DNA of 64,000 bases from Sphingomonas sp. JC676. GTDB taxonomy: Bacteria > Pseudomonadota > Alphaproteobacteria > Sphingomonadales > Sphingomonadaceae. Within the stretch, counting starts at the first letter, position 1. Every line of letters begins with the position of its first letter. The notes beneath the pieces are model-generated. The model did no database searches, had not been told where the DNA came from, and was given only the letters and a program-made list of their open reading frames with translations. Of the stretch, positions 49,029-57,458 are shown piece by piece. Both the position numbers and the translations under genes were made by a program. The stretch lies in NCBI RefSeq assembly GCF_014489075.1, contig NZ_JACTGR010000003.1, forward strand, positions 386,501 through 450,500. Reading direction: 5' to 3'.

Positions 49029-49546
49029 ATATGACGCGTTGGATCGGCCTTGGCGTGGCGGTGCTGGTGTTCCTGCTGGACCAGTTCGCCAAATATTATG
49101 TGACCGGCCCGCTGGGGCTGAACGTGCAGGATGCGTCGCTGACGATCCTGCCGATCTTCGACCTGCGCTTCGTCAAGAATGTCGGCGTGTCGCTGGGGCT
49201 GCTGCCCGCGAGCGGCGCGACGATGCGCTGGCTGCTCGTGGCGATGACCGGCGCGATTGCGGCGGGCGTGCTGTGGTGGATGCTGCGCGAGAAGAAGCGG
49301 CCCGACGTGCTCGCCCTCGGCATGGTGCTGGGCGGTGCGCTGGGCAACATTCTCGATCGCACGCGCCTCGGCTATGTCGTCGATTTCGCCGATCTGCACT
49401 TCGGCAATTGGCGTCCCTTTTTGGTCTTCAATGTCGCCGATGCGGCGATTACCATCGGCGTGCTGATCCTGTTGATCCGCGCCCTGTTCGTGCGCGATAA
49501 GACGGCCAAGTCGCCGGCCCCTCTGGAGAATGAAGTCAATGCGTAA
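49025..49546 (+). CDS. lspA: Lipoprotein signal peptidase
   Basis: 173 aa from GTG 49025 overlapping the ileS stop, or 171 aa from ATG 49031. It cleaves signal peptides from prolipoproteins in the inner membrane. Four membrane helices are evident, with the two catalytic Asp in GGALGNILDRTRLG and FNVADAAITIGVL. The start motif VFLLDQFAKYYV is also conserved in LspA. It supplies the processing step for the lipoproteins in this window, including the DUF3035 protein whose gene overlaps its end. Confidence 0.96.
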   Translation: MNMTRWIGLGVAVLVFLLDQFAKYYVTGPLGLNVQDASLTILPIFDLRFVKNVGVSLGLLPASGATMRWLLVAMTGAIAAGVLWWMLREKKRPDVLALGMVLGGALGNILDRTRLGYVVDFADLHFGNWRPFLVFNVADAAITIGVLILLIRALFVRDKTAKSPAPLENEVNA

Positions 49547-50021
49547 GCTTATCACCCTTGCGGCGGGCGTCGCGCTCGTGGCCACGCTCTCCGCCTGCGG
49601 CAAGAAGGGCTATGACCGCGCGCGTCCCGATGAATTCGCCGTCGCGCGCCAGGCGCCGCTGGTGATTCCGCCCGATTTCGCGCTCGTCCCGCCCCAGCCC
49701 GGTGCCCCGCGCCCGCAGGATACCTCGCCCTCGAACCAGGCGCTCGATGCGCTGTTCGGCGGATCGGCTGCGCGCAGCGCGTCCGAGAATGCGACGCTCG
49801 ACGCCGCCGGCCGTACCGGTGCCGATGCCGGTGCGCGCACCACCGCGGGCAGCCCCTCGACCAACGTCGTCGACAAGGGCAGCACCACGCGCGACATCGT
49901 CGCCGCGCCCGAAGGCGATGGCCGCGACGCTCGCGCCAGCGCGCCGGGCGCCGCTGCTCCCGCTCCCGCTCCCGGTCCCGGTCCCGCGGCGACTCCGCCG
50001 GCCACCAGCACGCCGCAATAA
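49539..50021 (+). CDS. DUF3035 lipoprotein (BamF-type)
   Basis: 160 aa from ATG 49539; an in-frame ATG at 49530 is also possible. The signal peptide has lipobox LSAC (MRKLITLAAGVALVATLSAC). The DUF3035 core is RPDEFAVARQAPLVIPPDFA, which in alphaproteobacteria marks the BAM accessory subunit BamF. The C-terminus is a long Ala/Pro-rich, disordered tail (APAPAPGPGPAATPPA). The gene starts inside lspA and ends at a strong terminator shared with the convergent porin gene. Confidence 0.87.
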   Translation: MRKLITLAAGVALVATLSACGKKGYDRARPDEFAVARQAPLVIPPDFALVPPQPGAPRPQDTSPSNQALDALFGGSAARSASENATLDAAGRTGADAGARTTAGSPSTNVVDKGSTTRDIVAAPEGDGRDARASAPGAAAPAPAPGPGPAATPPATSTPQ

Positions 50022-50044
50022 GCGACGCGGATCATCCGATACGG

Positions 50045-50086
50045 AAAAGGGCCGGCCCGCACTCTGCGGACCGGCCCTTTTCTTTG
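50045..50086. terminator. Bidirectional terminator with AAAGGGCCGG stem
   Basis: AAAAGGGCCGG (50045-50055) pairs with CCGGCCCTTTT (50071-50081), with additional CCGC/GCGG pairing in the stem, between convergent genes. T-rich ends occur in both directions. The stem core recurs at 54510 and 58810. Confidence 0.9.
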
Positions 50087-50107
50087 GCCTGTTATGGCCG
50101 ACTTGGC

Positions 50108-50887
50108 TTAGAAGCTGACGCCGATCGAGCCGAGCACGCCACCCTTGCTGGCATTCTTGCCGGTCGGGGTGATGAAGTCGCCGTCGGTGTCGACATAGGA
50201 AACGCCGAAGGTCAGCGCCTTGTAGGTGTAGGTCGCACCCACGCTCCAATCGGTATATTCCTTGCCGATCGACAGCCAGCTCGGGCCGAAGGTGTGGCCG
50301 AGATGGGCGGTCAGGCCCAGCGGCACGCCCGGAATGGCGCCCGAGAGATCACCGGCGATATAGACGTTGTCGTTCTTCTTCAGCGTGTTCGAGGCACCCT
50401 GATCGAGCGCGAGCGCCTTCTGCTTCGGCGCATAGTTGACCGTGCCCTTGGCGGTAACCGGGCCGATCGCATACGAGATCGAGGCATAGGGCTCGATGAA
50501 GTCGGACGCGCTGTTGTCACCCGAGGCACGCGTGCCCGGATAGACATAATAGAGCGCACCGACGTCGAATGTCGCGCCGCCGAACGTCTTCTTGAAGCCG
50601 CCGATCAGGTCGATTTCTTGGTGCGCGCTGCCATGGGCAGTCACATAGTCATCGACCGACGAACCCCAGACCGAGACATAGAAGCCCGATTCGTGGCTGA
50701 CGGTGATGCCGCCCTGGACCGCGAAATTGCCGTCGGTCTGCGAAATGCCGCGGAACTTGTAGTCGCTGACTACAGTCGCGCTGCCATTGATCGTGATCGC
50801 GGGCGCGGGCGCCGTTTCGTCTTGCGCCATTGCGGGCGCGGTGGAGGCGAGCAAAAGCGCGCCAAAGCTGATCATCGAGAAGCGCAT
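50108..50887 (-). CDS. TorF-family putative porin
   Basis: 259 aa. A signal peptide (MRFSMISFGALLLASTAPAM) ends at AMA-QD; the mature protein opens with INGSATVVSDYKFRGISQTD, the diagnostic block of TorF/TIGR02001-type outer-membrane proteins, and ends in Phe (GVLGSIGVSF). Alternating beta-strands follow throughout (HQEIDLIGGFKKTFGG, WSVGATYTYKALTFGVSYVD). It would form a small beta-barrel for passive uptake. AAGGGA precedes ATG 50887. The cargo is unknown. Confidence 0.9.
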   Translation of the reverse strand: MRFSMISFGALLLASTAPAMAQDETAPAPAITINGSATVVSDYKFRGISQTDGNFAVQGGITVSHESGFYVSVWGSSVDDYVTAHGSAHQEIDLIGGFKKTFGGATFDVGALYYVYPGTRASGDNSASDFIEPYASISYAIGPVTAKGTVNYAPKQKALALDQGASNTLKKNDNVYIAGDLSGAIPGVPLGLTAHLGHTFGPSWLSIGKEYTDWSVGATYTYKALTFGVSYVDTDGDFITPTGKNASKGGVLGSIGVSF

Positions 50888-51043
50888 GGAATCCCTTTCA
50901 ATAAATTCCTAAAGGGTCCCCACCTGCCGTCGTCCGACGCTGCATCTATGTGGCTCGATGGCCGGGGCAGCTTTCATTCGACGCGCCATCAATGCCGAAT
51001 TACGCTGCGACGCACAATGAAAATTGCTGTTCTATGACAGGAT

Positions 51044-51072
51044 CGTAAGAAACTGTTGCTGGGCCGCAACAG
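51044..51072 (-). terminator. Intrinsic terminator of the RidA gene
   Basis: On the minus strand CTGTTGC pairs perfectly with GCAACAG (arms at 51066-51072 and 51053-51059), followed by TTTCTT. It lies 21 bp after the RidA stop. The rest of the gap to 50888 carries the leader of the porin gene. Confidence 0.75.
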
Positions 51073-51093
51073 GAGCCGAATGCCCTTGGGCGG

Positions 51094-51558
51094 TCAGCGG
51101 ACTGCGACGATTGCGTCCACTTCCACTGCGGCGCCGAGTGGCAGTGTCGGCACGCCCACGGCGCTGCGGGCATGACGCCCGTCCTCGCCGAACAGCGCCT
51201 GCATCAGCTCGGACGCGCCGTTGGCGACCTTGGGCTGGTCGGTGAAATCGGTGGCGGAATTGACGAACACGCCCAGCTTCACGATCCGCACGACGCGCGA
51301 GAGATCGCCGTCGAGCGCCTTCTTGATCTGCGCGACGAGCATCAGCGCGCAGCGCTGCGCCGCTTCGGCGCCGAATTCGAGATCGCGTCCATCACCCAGC
51401 CGCCCGGTCATCAGCGCACCGTCCTTGAACGGCAGCTGCCCGGAGATGTGGAGCAGCCCGGCCGCCTCGACGGCAGGAACATAGGCGGCCACGGGGGCGG
51501 CGGCTTCGGGAAGGGAGAGGCCGAGCTCTTCCAGCTTGCGATCGATGGCGGTGGTCAT
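51094..51558 (-). CDS. RidA-family enamine/imine deaminase
   Basis: 154 aa. RidA proteins hydrolyse reactive 2-aminoacrylate and related enamines made by PLP enzymes. The catalytic Arg motif is in GRHARSAVGVPTLPLGAAVE, and the strands LLHISGQLPFKDG and RVVRIVKLGVFVNSATDFTD fit the YjgF/YER057c/UK114 fold. The longer length and start resemble the second RidA subfamily (YoaB-like) rather than archetypal RidA. It is followed by a good terminator. Confidence 0.92.
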   Translation of the reverse strand: MTTAIDRKLEELGLSLPEAAAPVAAYVPAVEAAGLLHISGQLPFKDGALMTGRLGDGRDLEFGAEAAQRCALMLVAQIKKALDGDLSRVVRIVKLGVFVNSATDFTDQPKVANGASELMQALFGEDGRHARSAVGVPTLPLGAAVEVDAIVAVR

Positions 51559-51590
51559 GCGAGCGGATCAACCACTCGCGGCGGGGACGG

Positions 51591-52217
51591 TCAAGCCCCG
51601 GCGGGCACGCCCGCGGCGAAGCGCGCCGCGATCCAGCCCTGCGCCTCGCGCCAATCGTCGATTCGGGCATGGGCATAAGGCGCAGGCGGCACGCTGGGCG
51701 CCAGGCTGGGCTCGGCGATCATGTGGAGGCGGAACACGCCCGGCGCATGCTTGGCCACCGATTCGTGGTGGACGGCAAGATCGTCGACGAACACCGTGAC
51801 CGGCGCGCCGAACTCCTCGACCAGCCTCGCCACCGGCGCGCCCTTGCCGCCCTGGTTGCACTCGACCCGATGCGCGATGCCGTGTGCTGCGAGCTGCGCG
51901 ATCCGGTGCGTGCGGCAATGATCGCCCAGATTGGTGAGCACGACGATCTCGGCCTCCTCGGCAAGCGCCGCCAGCGCTTCGCGGGCATGCGGCACCAGCG
52001 TCTGGCGGTCCATCTCGTCGGGGAAGAAGCCGTCGAGCAGCCCCCACATCTCCGCGCTCCCGACCAGGCTCTGATCGTGGCGGCGACGCATCGAATTGGC
52101 GAACTCGCCGCCGTTCGGCGCGAAATCGATCGCGTGCTCCTCGTCGAGCCAGACGCCGAAATGGCGCACCATGTGGAGCAGCACTTCGTCGCAATCGGTG
52201 ATCAGCAGCGGCTTCAT
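51591..52217 (-). CDS. HAD-superfamily hydrolase
   Basis: 208 aa. Motif I is ITDCDEVLLHM with the nucleophilic Asp at residue 8 and the acid/base Asp at 10; motif II is Thr in IVVLTNLGD; motif III Lys in GGKGAPVARLV; motif IV is FVDDLAVHH. It is a phosphatase-type HAD with a small helical cap (IDFAPNGGEFANSMRRRHDQ). The substrate is unknown. The last base group of the upstream DUF3572 gene overlaps its ATG by 4 bp, so they are cotranscribed. Confidence 0.9.
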   Translation of the reverse strand: MKPLLITDCDEVLLHMVRHFGVWLDEEHAIDFAPNGGEFANSMRRRHDQSLVGSAEMWGLLDGFFPDEMDRQTLVPHAREALAALAEEAEIVVLTNLGDHCRTHRIAQLAAHGIAHRVECNQGGKGAPVARLVEEFGAPVTVFVDDLAVHHESVAKHAPGVFRLHMIAEPSLAPSVPPAPYAHARIDDWREAQGWIAARFAAGVPAGA

Positions 52218-52480
52218 GCGCGTTCCAGTTCCATGCGTGCGGCGACGAGCGCGGCCGGCTTCACCTCCAGCGCGTCGGCGCAGGCGAGCAGATCGGGCTC
52301 ATATGCTTCGAGAAAGCCGAGCGTCGCGGCGAGCAGCGATGCCTCGCCCGCCCGCGCCCGAAGCGACGCGGGGTCGAGTCCGGTCAGATCGAGCAGCCGG
52401 CTCGCGCGCTGCGAATCGGTCAGAGTCCAGGCGAGCGCCTGCAGCGCCAGCGCCGCGGCATTTGTTTCCGACGCCGCCAT
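52214..52480 (-). CDS. DUF3572 family protein
   Basis: 88 aa. The pattern AAALALQALAWTLTDSQRAS, LLDLTGLDPASLRARAGEAS and LLAATLGFLEAYEPDLLACA is the short helical DUF3572 domain found next to divK in alphaproteobacteria. The function is unknown. It is divergent from the divK-like gene (37-bp gap) and overlaps the HAD gene by 4 bp. Confidence 0.9.
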   Translation of the reverse strand: MAASETNAAALALQALAWTLTDSQRASRLLDLTGLDPASLRARAGEASLLAATLGFLEAYEPDLLACADALEVKPAALVAARMELERA

Positions 52481-52516
52481 CGCCTAGAGAGTCTCCGAAA
52501 GCATAGGGTAGAGCGC

Positions 52517-52933
52517 GTGGCAAAAAGGGTGCTCGTTGTCGAGGACAACGAACTCAATCTGAAGCTGTTCTGCGATTTGCTGCGTGCGCACGGCTTCACC
52601 ACCGAGCCGGTGAAGGACGGGCGCGACGCCGTTGCCGCCGCACGCGCGTTCGAGCCCGACCTCGCGATCATGGATATCCAGCTGCCGCATGTCAGTGGCT
52701 ACGAGCTGATCCAGCAGATGAAGCTCGACGTCGATCTGCGTTCGATCCCGATTATGGCGGTCACCGCCTATGCCGGGCATGAGGACGAGGAGCGCATCCG
52801 CGCTGCCGGCGCGAATGCCTATGTCTCCAAGCCGATCTCGCTGGCGCGCTTCATGGAAGAAGTCCGCGCGTTGCTGCCCGCCGAAGCCGCGGCGGACACG
52901 GAGCCGGGCACAGAAGAAGCCCCACAGCCATAA
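52517..52933 (+). CDS. divK: DivK-like single-domain response regulator
   Basis: 138 aa from GTG 52517. It is a lone receiver: VLVVEDNELNLKLFCDLLRA, phosphoacceptor Asp53 in AIMDIQLPHVSGYEL, Thr in IMAVTAYAGHEDEERI and Lys in AYVSKPISLARFME. The match to Caulobacter DivK extends over the full domain, so a role in cell-cycle phosphorelay (with DivJ/PleC-type kinases) is likely; those kinases are not in the window. It carries an extra acidic C-terminal tail (AAADTEPGTEEAPQP). Confidence 0.92.
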   Translation: MAKRVLVVEDNELNLKLFCDLLRAHGFTTEPVKDGRDAVAAARAFEPDLAIMDIQLPHVSGYELIQQMKLDVDLRSIPIMAVTAYAGHEDEERIRAAGANAYVSKPISLARFMEEVRALLPAEAAADTEPGTEEAPQP

Positions 52934-52949
52934 GGCCTGGGGCTTCGTT

Positions 52950-52975
52950 GAAAGCGGTCCCCGCTTTCGCGGGGA
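52950..52975. repeat. REP-like hairpin TCCCCGC-TTTC-GCGGGGA
   Basis: TCCCCGC (52958-52964) pairs with GCGGGGA (52969-52975) over TTTC; an overlapping alternative stem pairs GAAAGCGG (52950-52957) with CCGCTTTC (52961-52968). It lies between the convergent divK-like and rpmG genes and could end either transcript. Confidence 0.6.
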
Positions 52976-52980
52976 TATAG

Positions 52981-53003
52981 TAAGTCAGGCTGCGCCCGAC
53001 TTA
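52981..53003 (-). terminator. Stem-loop overlapping the rpmG stop
   Basis: On the minus strand TAAGTCGGGC pairs with GCCTGACTTA over a 3-nt GCA loop, with one G-T pair. The TAA of rpmG is part of the stem. No T run follows, so it may protect the 3' end of the message rather than end it. Confidence 0.5.
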
Positions 53004-53168
53004 CTTAATCTTCGCTTCCTTGAACTCGACATGCTTGCGCACGACGGGGTCGTACTTGCGGAACGAGAACTTCTCGGTCTGGGTGCGCGGATTCTTCTTC
53101 GTGACGTAGAAGAAACCCGTGTCCGCCGTGCTGACGAGCTTGATCTTGACAGTGGTCGGCTTGGCCAT
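53001..53168 (-). CDS. rpmG: 50S ribosomal protein L33
   Basis: 55 aa: begins [20 protein letters not shown] and ends EFKEAKIK. It has the L33 pattern [20 protein letters not shown] and lacks the zinc-binding cysteines, so it is the zinc-independent (C-minus) form. It is a structural part of the large ribosomal subunit. The ATG at 53168 is preceded by GGTTTCGGGTC. It is convergent with the divK-like gene, an arrangement I recognise from other alphaproteobacteria. Confidence 0.97.
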   Translation of the reverse strand: MAKPTTVKIKLVSTADTGFFYVTKKNPRTQTEKFSFRKYDPVVRKHVEFKEAKIK

Positions 53169-53332
53169 GACCCGAAACCCTTGAATCTGCTAAAAAGAAA
53201 GAGCGGCACGCGAGGCGCACCGCTTCCAGACGGGGGCACCTGCGCGAGTCCGCCGCAAAAGTCAAGGCGCGAGCCGCTTGACGCGGCCTTAACCGTGCCT
53301 GGGCCAAGCTCGGCTCCGCACAGGGGAGGCAC

Positions 53333-53896
53333 ATGGAAGCGATCGTCCCGGCCTTCCTTTTGGCCGTCTTGACCCAGCTCGGCGAGCGTCCCGCGGCGCT
53401 CACGGCGATTCTGTCGGATCGTTTCCGCCGCCCGATCCTCGTCGCGCTGGCCGCCGGGCTTGCGCATGCGATCGGCAACGGCGCGGCCGCTGCCGCCGGC
53501 ATGGCGATCGCGCCGATGATGACCCCCAATGCGCAAGCGCTGTTCCTCGCGGTCGCGCTCGTCTTCGGCGGGGTGGGCGGGATCTGGCCGGTCAAAGCGC
53601 CCGACCGGCTGGAGCGCTGGCGGCTGGGCGCGGTCCTCACCCCGCTGCTGGGCGTGCTTATCCTCGCGTTCGGCGAGCGGACGCAATTCTTCACGCTGGC
53701 GATTTCGGTGCGCGGCCTGCCCTGGCTCGCGGCGGCAGGCGCGACGATCGGCGCCTTCGCGGTGGCGTTCGTCGCGGCGGTTCTCGGCGAAAAGCAATGG
53801 ATGGCGATTCGCTTCGGCTGGCTGCGGATCGGCTCCGCCATCCTCTTCCTGATCGCCGGCGCCTGGATCGGCCTGGGCGCGGTTCGGCTGCTCTGA
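53333..53896 (+). CDS. TMEM165/GDT1-family cation transporter
   Basis: 187 aa, mostly hydrophobic with about six helices in two repeats. The family's ExGD(K/R)T signature is seen twice in modified form: LTQLGERPAALTA and ILAFGERTQFFTLA. GDT1-type proteins export or import Mn2+ or Ca2+; bacterial members such as MneA export manganese. Here the second acidic residue is Glu and the first copy has Pro in place of Thr. It lies between rpmG and dps, both on opposite or separate transcripts; a metal link with Dps is only suggestive. Confidence 0.85.
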   Translation: MEAIVPAFLLAVLTQLGERPAALTAILSDRFRRPILVALAAGLAHAIGNGAAAAAGMAIAPMMTPNAQALFLAVALVFGGVGGIWPVKAPDRLERWRLGAVLTPLLGVLILAFGERTQFFTLAISVRGLPWLAAAGATIGAFAVAFVAAVLGEKQWMAIRFGWLRIGSAILFLIAGAWIGLGAVRLL

Positions 53897-54005
53897 AACG
53901 TCGCCGAATCGATCACCGTCATCGGCATAAATCCGATGTGCGGGCACGGACCCGGCACTATATGGCGTTCGTTGACCCCACGAATCGATTTCCGGAGGAC
54001 GAAAG

Positions 54006-54503
54006 ATGGCAGACAAGACCGCGGCGCTCCAGACGCCCACCGACCTCAACCGCAATGACACCAAGAGCGTCGCCGATGCGCTGAACAGCGCGCTGGCAGA
54101 TTGCTTCGCGCTCTATCTCAAGACCAAGAATTTCCACTGGCACGTGTCGGGCCCGCATTTCCGCGACTATCACCTGCTGATGGACGACCAGGCGACGCAG
54201 ATCTACGGCGTCACCGATGCGATCGCCGAGCGCGTGCGCAAGACCGGCAACGTCACACTACGGTCGATCGGCGACATCTCGCGCCACCAGACGCTGACCG
54301 ACAATGATGCGGATTATGTCGCGCCGGGCGACATGCTGTCCGAGCTGCGCGACGATAATCTCAAGCTCGTCGAGAGCTTCCGCGTGGTCAAGGAAGCCGC
54401 CGAGGCGGCCGGCGACAATGCCACCAGCGGCATCGTCGACGAATGGACAGACCAGGCCGAAGAGCGCGCCTGGTTTCTGTTCGAGGCCAGCCGCAAGGGT
54501 TGA
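54006..54503 (+). CDS. dps: Dps-family ferritin-like protein
   Basis: 165 aa. It stores iron and protects DNA against oxidants. The intersubunit ferroxidase site is in KTKNFHWHVSGPHFRDYHLL, followed by the acidic MDDQATQIYGVTDAIAERVR segment, and the C-terminal helix EWTDQAEERAWFLFEA. The N-terminus (MADKTAALQTPTDLNRND) is short with one Lys, so DNA binding may be weak. GGAGGACGAAAG precedes ATG 54006. It ends at a strong terminator. Confidence 0.95.
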   Translation: MADKTAALQTPTDLNRNDTKSVADALNSALADCFALYLKTKNFHWHVSGPHFRDYHLLMDDQATQIYGVTDAIAERVRKTGNVTLRSIGDISRHQTLTDNDADYVAPGDMLSELRDDNLKLVESFRVVKEAAEAAGDNATSGIVDEWTDQAEERAWFLFEASRKG

Positions 54504-54509
54504 ATTTAG

Positions 54510-54540
54510 AAAGGGCCGGGGATCACCCCGGCCCTTTTCG
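54510..54540. terminator. Terminator after dps
   Basis: AAAGGGCCGGGG (54510-54521) pairs perfectly with CCCCGGCCCTTT (54526-54537) over an ATCA loop, followed by TCG. It serves dps and the convergent gene at 54543. Confidence 0.9.
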
Positions 54541-54542
54541 CA

Positions 54543-54884
54543 TCACTTGATCGCGGCGAGGTCGGTCTCGACCTTCTTGAGCAGCTCGTCGGTCAGCTTG
54601 TCCGGCGCGAAGGGCTGCACCTGGCGCAGGCTCATCGCCTTGAAGCTCTCATAAGCAGGATTTGCGGTCACATCGGCGCCCAGGCTGGTGGCGAGCACGG
54701 CCTTCGCTTTCTCGTCGGCCACGATCGTCTCGATCGGCGTGTCGAGGTTGAACTTCGCCGTAGACGCAGCCGCGGCAGGAGCCGGCGTGGCGGCCGGGGC
54801 GGTTGCGGGCGCAGGCGCAGTCTGGGCGAGTGCGGCGACAGGGGCCAGGCAGGCAAGCGCTACCGCGGTCAGGACGAGCTTCAT
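54543..54884 (-). CDS. Exported hypothetical protein
   Basis: 113 aa from ATG 54884. A signal peptide (MKLVLTAVALACLAPVAALA) ends at ALA-QT, then an Ala/Pro-rich linker (PAPATAPAATPAPAAAAS). The folded part is helical: NLDTPIETIVADEKAKAVLA, AYESFKAMSLRQVQPFAPDK and LTDELLKKVETDLAAIK. No family name is certain. The last helix pair (position of SLRQV) looks like a conserved small domain of sphingomonad exported enzymes. It is probably periplasmic. Confidence 0.75.
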   Translation of the reverse strand: MKLVLTAVALACLAPVAALAQTAPAPATAPAATPAPAAAASTAKFNLDTPIETIVADEKAKAVLATSLGADVTANPAYESFKAMSLRQVQPFAPDKLTDELLKKVETDLAAIK

Positions 54885-54918
54885 ATAATGGGGAACTCCA
54901 TCGGGTGGAGCGCCAATC

Positions 54919-55770
54919 CTAGCGTGCTGCACGGACCTTCGCCAGCGCCTGCGCAGGGCCAACAGTAACCAGCCACCAGTCGGGCGGCGCCCCGAGTCGG
55001 AAAGGCACGATGCTGGTGCCCCAGCCCGCGCCTACCACGATCGTGCGACCGCTTTCGTGGATCACCCCGCAGCGATAGCGGTCGCCATAGCGCGACGCGC
55101 TCGCGAGCTGGCCGTACCAGGGCAGTACGATCTGGCCGCAATGCGTGTGTCCCGCCAAGACCACGCCGAATTGCGACGGCAGGCGCGGAATCACGTCGGG
55201 GCTGTGCATGAACGCCAGGATCGGCCCGGGCATCCGGGCGGCGGCGAGCACCACGGCGGGGACGGCGGCATGGCCCGAATGCACGTCGCCGATACCCGCC
55301 AGCGTCAGTACGCCCACGTGTTGCACGCGATTGTCGAGAACGCGGATGCCAACCCGTTCGAGCGCCTCCCACATCCGCGGAATGCCCCGGTATGTGTAAT
55401 CATGGTTGCCGAGTACCGCATAGACGCCGAGCGGCGCGGAGAGCCGGGCGAGCGGCGCGGCGATCTCGGCATCCGAATAGTCGCGCGTACCCAGCACCCG
55501 ATCGCCAACGAAATCGCCTGCGAGGAGGACGATGTCGGGATGCTGGGCATTCACCTGTTCGACGATCCGCGCGACGCGTTCGGGCGGCATGTCGGGGCCC
55601 TGGACATGCACGTCGCTGATCAGCGCCACGCGCAGCGGCGCAGCACCGGCCGGCCAGCCGGGGACCGCGATGGTCGCGCGCCGTACGATCGGATCGGCCA
55701 GGATGTTGAGATAGCACCAGCCCGCCAGCGCGAGCACGAGGACGAGAATCACTCCGAGGGCGCGCAGCAT
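54919..55770 (-). CDS. Membrane-anchored metallophosphoesterase
   Basis: 283 aa. One N-terminal helix (ALGVILVLVLALAGWCYLNI) is followed by the calcineurin-like motifs ALISDVHVQGPD, VLLAGDFVGD, VLGNHDYTY, FMHSPDVI and LAGHTHCGQIVLP. This matches the YaeI/YkuE group, which acts on lipid or protein phosphates at the membrane. It differs from PdeM nucleases of ligase operons, which lack the membrane anchor. It is divergent from the ATP-dependent ligase gene with a 45-bp gap. Confidence 0.92.
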   Translation of the reverse strand: MLRALGVILVLVLALAGWCYLNILADPIVRRATIAVPGWPAGAAPLRVALISDVHVQGPDMPPERVARIVEQVNAQHPDIVLLAGDFVGDRVLGTRDYSDAEIAAPLARLSAPLGVYAVLGNHDYTYRGIPRMWEALERVGIRVLDNRVQHVGVLTLAGIGDVHSGHAAVPAVVLAAARMPGPILAFMHSPDVIPRLPSQFGVVLAGHTHCGQIVLPWYGQLASASRYGDRYRCGVIHESGRTIVVGAGWGTSIVPFRLGAPPDWWLVTVGPAQALAKVRAAR

Positions 55771-55815
55771 GGCCGGGGTCTGGCACAAACCGCCGCCCGA
55801 AACCATTAATAGCCC

Positions 55816-57399
55816 ATGCGCGCATTCGCCGATCTGCTCGATGGCCTGATCTACACAAGGTCGCGCAACGCCAAGCTTCGGCTGATCGGCGATTATCTCA
55901 AGGCCACACCCGATCCCGACCGCGGCTGGGCGATGGCCGCGCTCACCGGGGGGCTCGATCTGCCCGCGGTCAAGCCGGCGCTGATCCGCGCGATGGTCGA
56001 GGAACGTGTCGATCCGGTGCTGTTCGCGATGAGTCGCGATTTCGTCGGGGATTCGGCCGAGACGATCGCCTTGCTCTGGCCCGAGCCAGCGACACCACCT
56101 CCCGAAAGCTCGCCGCTCACACTTTCCCGGGTCGTCGCCACGCTCGGCACCATCTCCAAGTCCGATGCCCCCGCCATGCTCGCCTCGATGCTCGACCGGC
56201 TCGAGGCCGACGAGCGCTTCGCCCTTCTCAAGCTCGCCACCGGCGCGCTGCGTGTGGGCGTATCGGCGCGGCTCGCCAAGACCGCGCTCGCCCAGGCTTT
56301 CGGCCTCGATGTCGATGCCGTGGAGGAGGTCTGGCACGGGCTCGTCCCGCCCTACGCCCCCTTGTTCGATTGGGCCGAAGGCAATGGCACCCAGCCGACG
56401 CCGCAGAACGTCCCCGTCTTCCGCCCCTTCATGCTCGCGCATCCGCTGGAGGAAACGAGCGTCAGCCTCGACGATTACGCCGCCGAATGGAAATGGGACG
56501 GCATCCGCGTCCAGATCGTCCATGTCGCGGGCGAGACGAGGCTCTACAGCCGCGCGGGCGACGACATCACCCACAGCTTTCCCGAAGTGGCGAGTGCCTT
56601 CGCCACGCCAGGCGTGCTCGACGGCGAATTGCTGGTGAAGGGCGAGTTCCAGGGCGGTGAAGGCGGCGCGGCTAGCTTCAACGCCCTCCAGCAGCGGCTC
56701 GGCCGAAAGGCGGTCTCCGCGAAGACGCTCGTCGAATATCCCGCCTTTGTCCGGCTCTACGACATCTTGTTCGACGGCGCGGAAGATCTGCGCGCGCTAG
56801 GCTGGTCCGATCGCCGCACCCGGCTCGAGGGCTTCGCCACGCAGCTCGATCCCGATCGCTTCGACGTCTCGGCAGTAATCGAAGCCGCGGATTTCGCCGC
56901 GCTCGAGGAAATCCGCGCCGGCGCCCGTGACGCCTCGATCGAGGGCGTGATGCTCAAGCGCCGCGATTCGCCCTATGTCGCCGGCCGCCGCACCGGGCTG
57001 TGGTACAAATGGAAGCGCGATCCGCTCATCGCCGATTGCGTGCTGATGTATGCCCAGCGCGGCTCGGGCAAGCGCTCGTCCTTCTATTCGGACTATACCT
57101 TCGGCGCGTGGACCGAGACGCAAGAGCTGCTGCCCGTCGGCAAGGCCTATTTCGGCTTTACCGACGAGGAGCTGAAATGGCTCGATCGGTACGTCCGCAA
57201 CCACACCGTCAACCGCTTCGGCCCGGTGCGCGAGGTCGACAAGACGCTGGTGCTCGAAGTCGCGTTCGATTCGATCCACCAGTCGAAGCGACACAAATCG
57301 GGCGTCGCGATGCGTTTCCCTCGGATCAGCCGCATCCGCACCGACAAGCCGGCGAGCGAGGCCGACACGATCGAGGGACTGAAGCGGCTAATCAGCTAA
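55816..57399 (+). CDS. ATP-dependent DNA ligase (cisplatin damage-response type)
   Basis: 527 aa. The N-terminal helical domain (MRAFADLLDGLIYTRSRNAK, then LKLATGALRVGVSARLAKTA) and catalytic core with Lys226 (WKWDGIRVQ) match the bacterial ATP-ligase branch linked to cisplatin tolerance. Further motifs are LYSRAGDDITHSFPE, DGELLVKGEF, EGVMLKRRDSPYVAG and LWYKWKRDP. The OB domain closes the protein. In other bacteria it usually sits with a beta-CASP exonuclease and helicase; neither is here. It may repair DNA independently of LigA. Confidence 0.93.
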   Translation: MRAFADLLDGLIYTRSRNAKLRLIGDYLKATPDPDRGWAMAALTGGLDLPAVKPALIRAMVEERVDPVLFAMSRDFVGDSAETIALLWPEPATPPPESSPLTLSRVVATLGTISKSDAPAMLASMLDRLEADERFALLKLATGALRVGVSARLAKTALAQAFGLDVDAVEEVWHGLVPPYAPLFDWAEGNGTQPTPQNVPVFRPFMLAHPLEETSVSLDDYAAEWKWDGIRVQIVHVAGETRLYSRAGDDITHSFPEVASAFATPGVLDGELLVKGEFQGGEGGAASFNALQQRLGRKAVSAKTLVEYPAFVRLYDILFDGAEDLRALGWSDRRTRLEGFATQLDPDRFDVSAVIEAADFAALEEIRAGARDASIEGVMLKRRDSPYVAGRRTGLWYKWKRDPLIADCVLMYAQRGSGKRSSFYSDYTFGAWTETQELLPVGKAYFGFTDEELKWLDRYVRNHTVNRFGPVREVDKTLVLEVAFDSIHQSKRHKSGVAMRFPRISRIRTDKPASEADTIEGLKRLIS

Positions 57400-57458
57400 T
57401 TGCGCGCGCGCGAAAGGCACGCCAGACTGCGGGTAAGCCATCGTGTCGGGGAGCTGGG

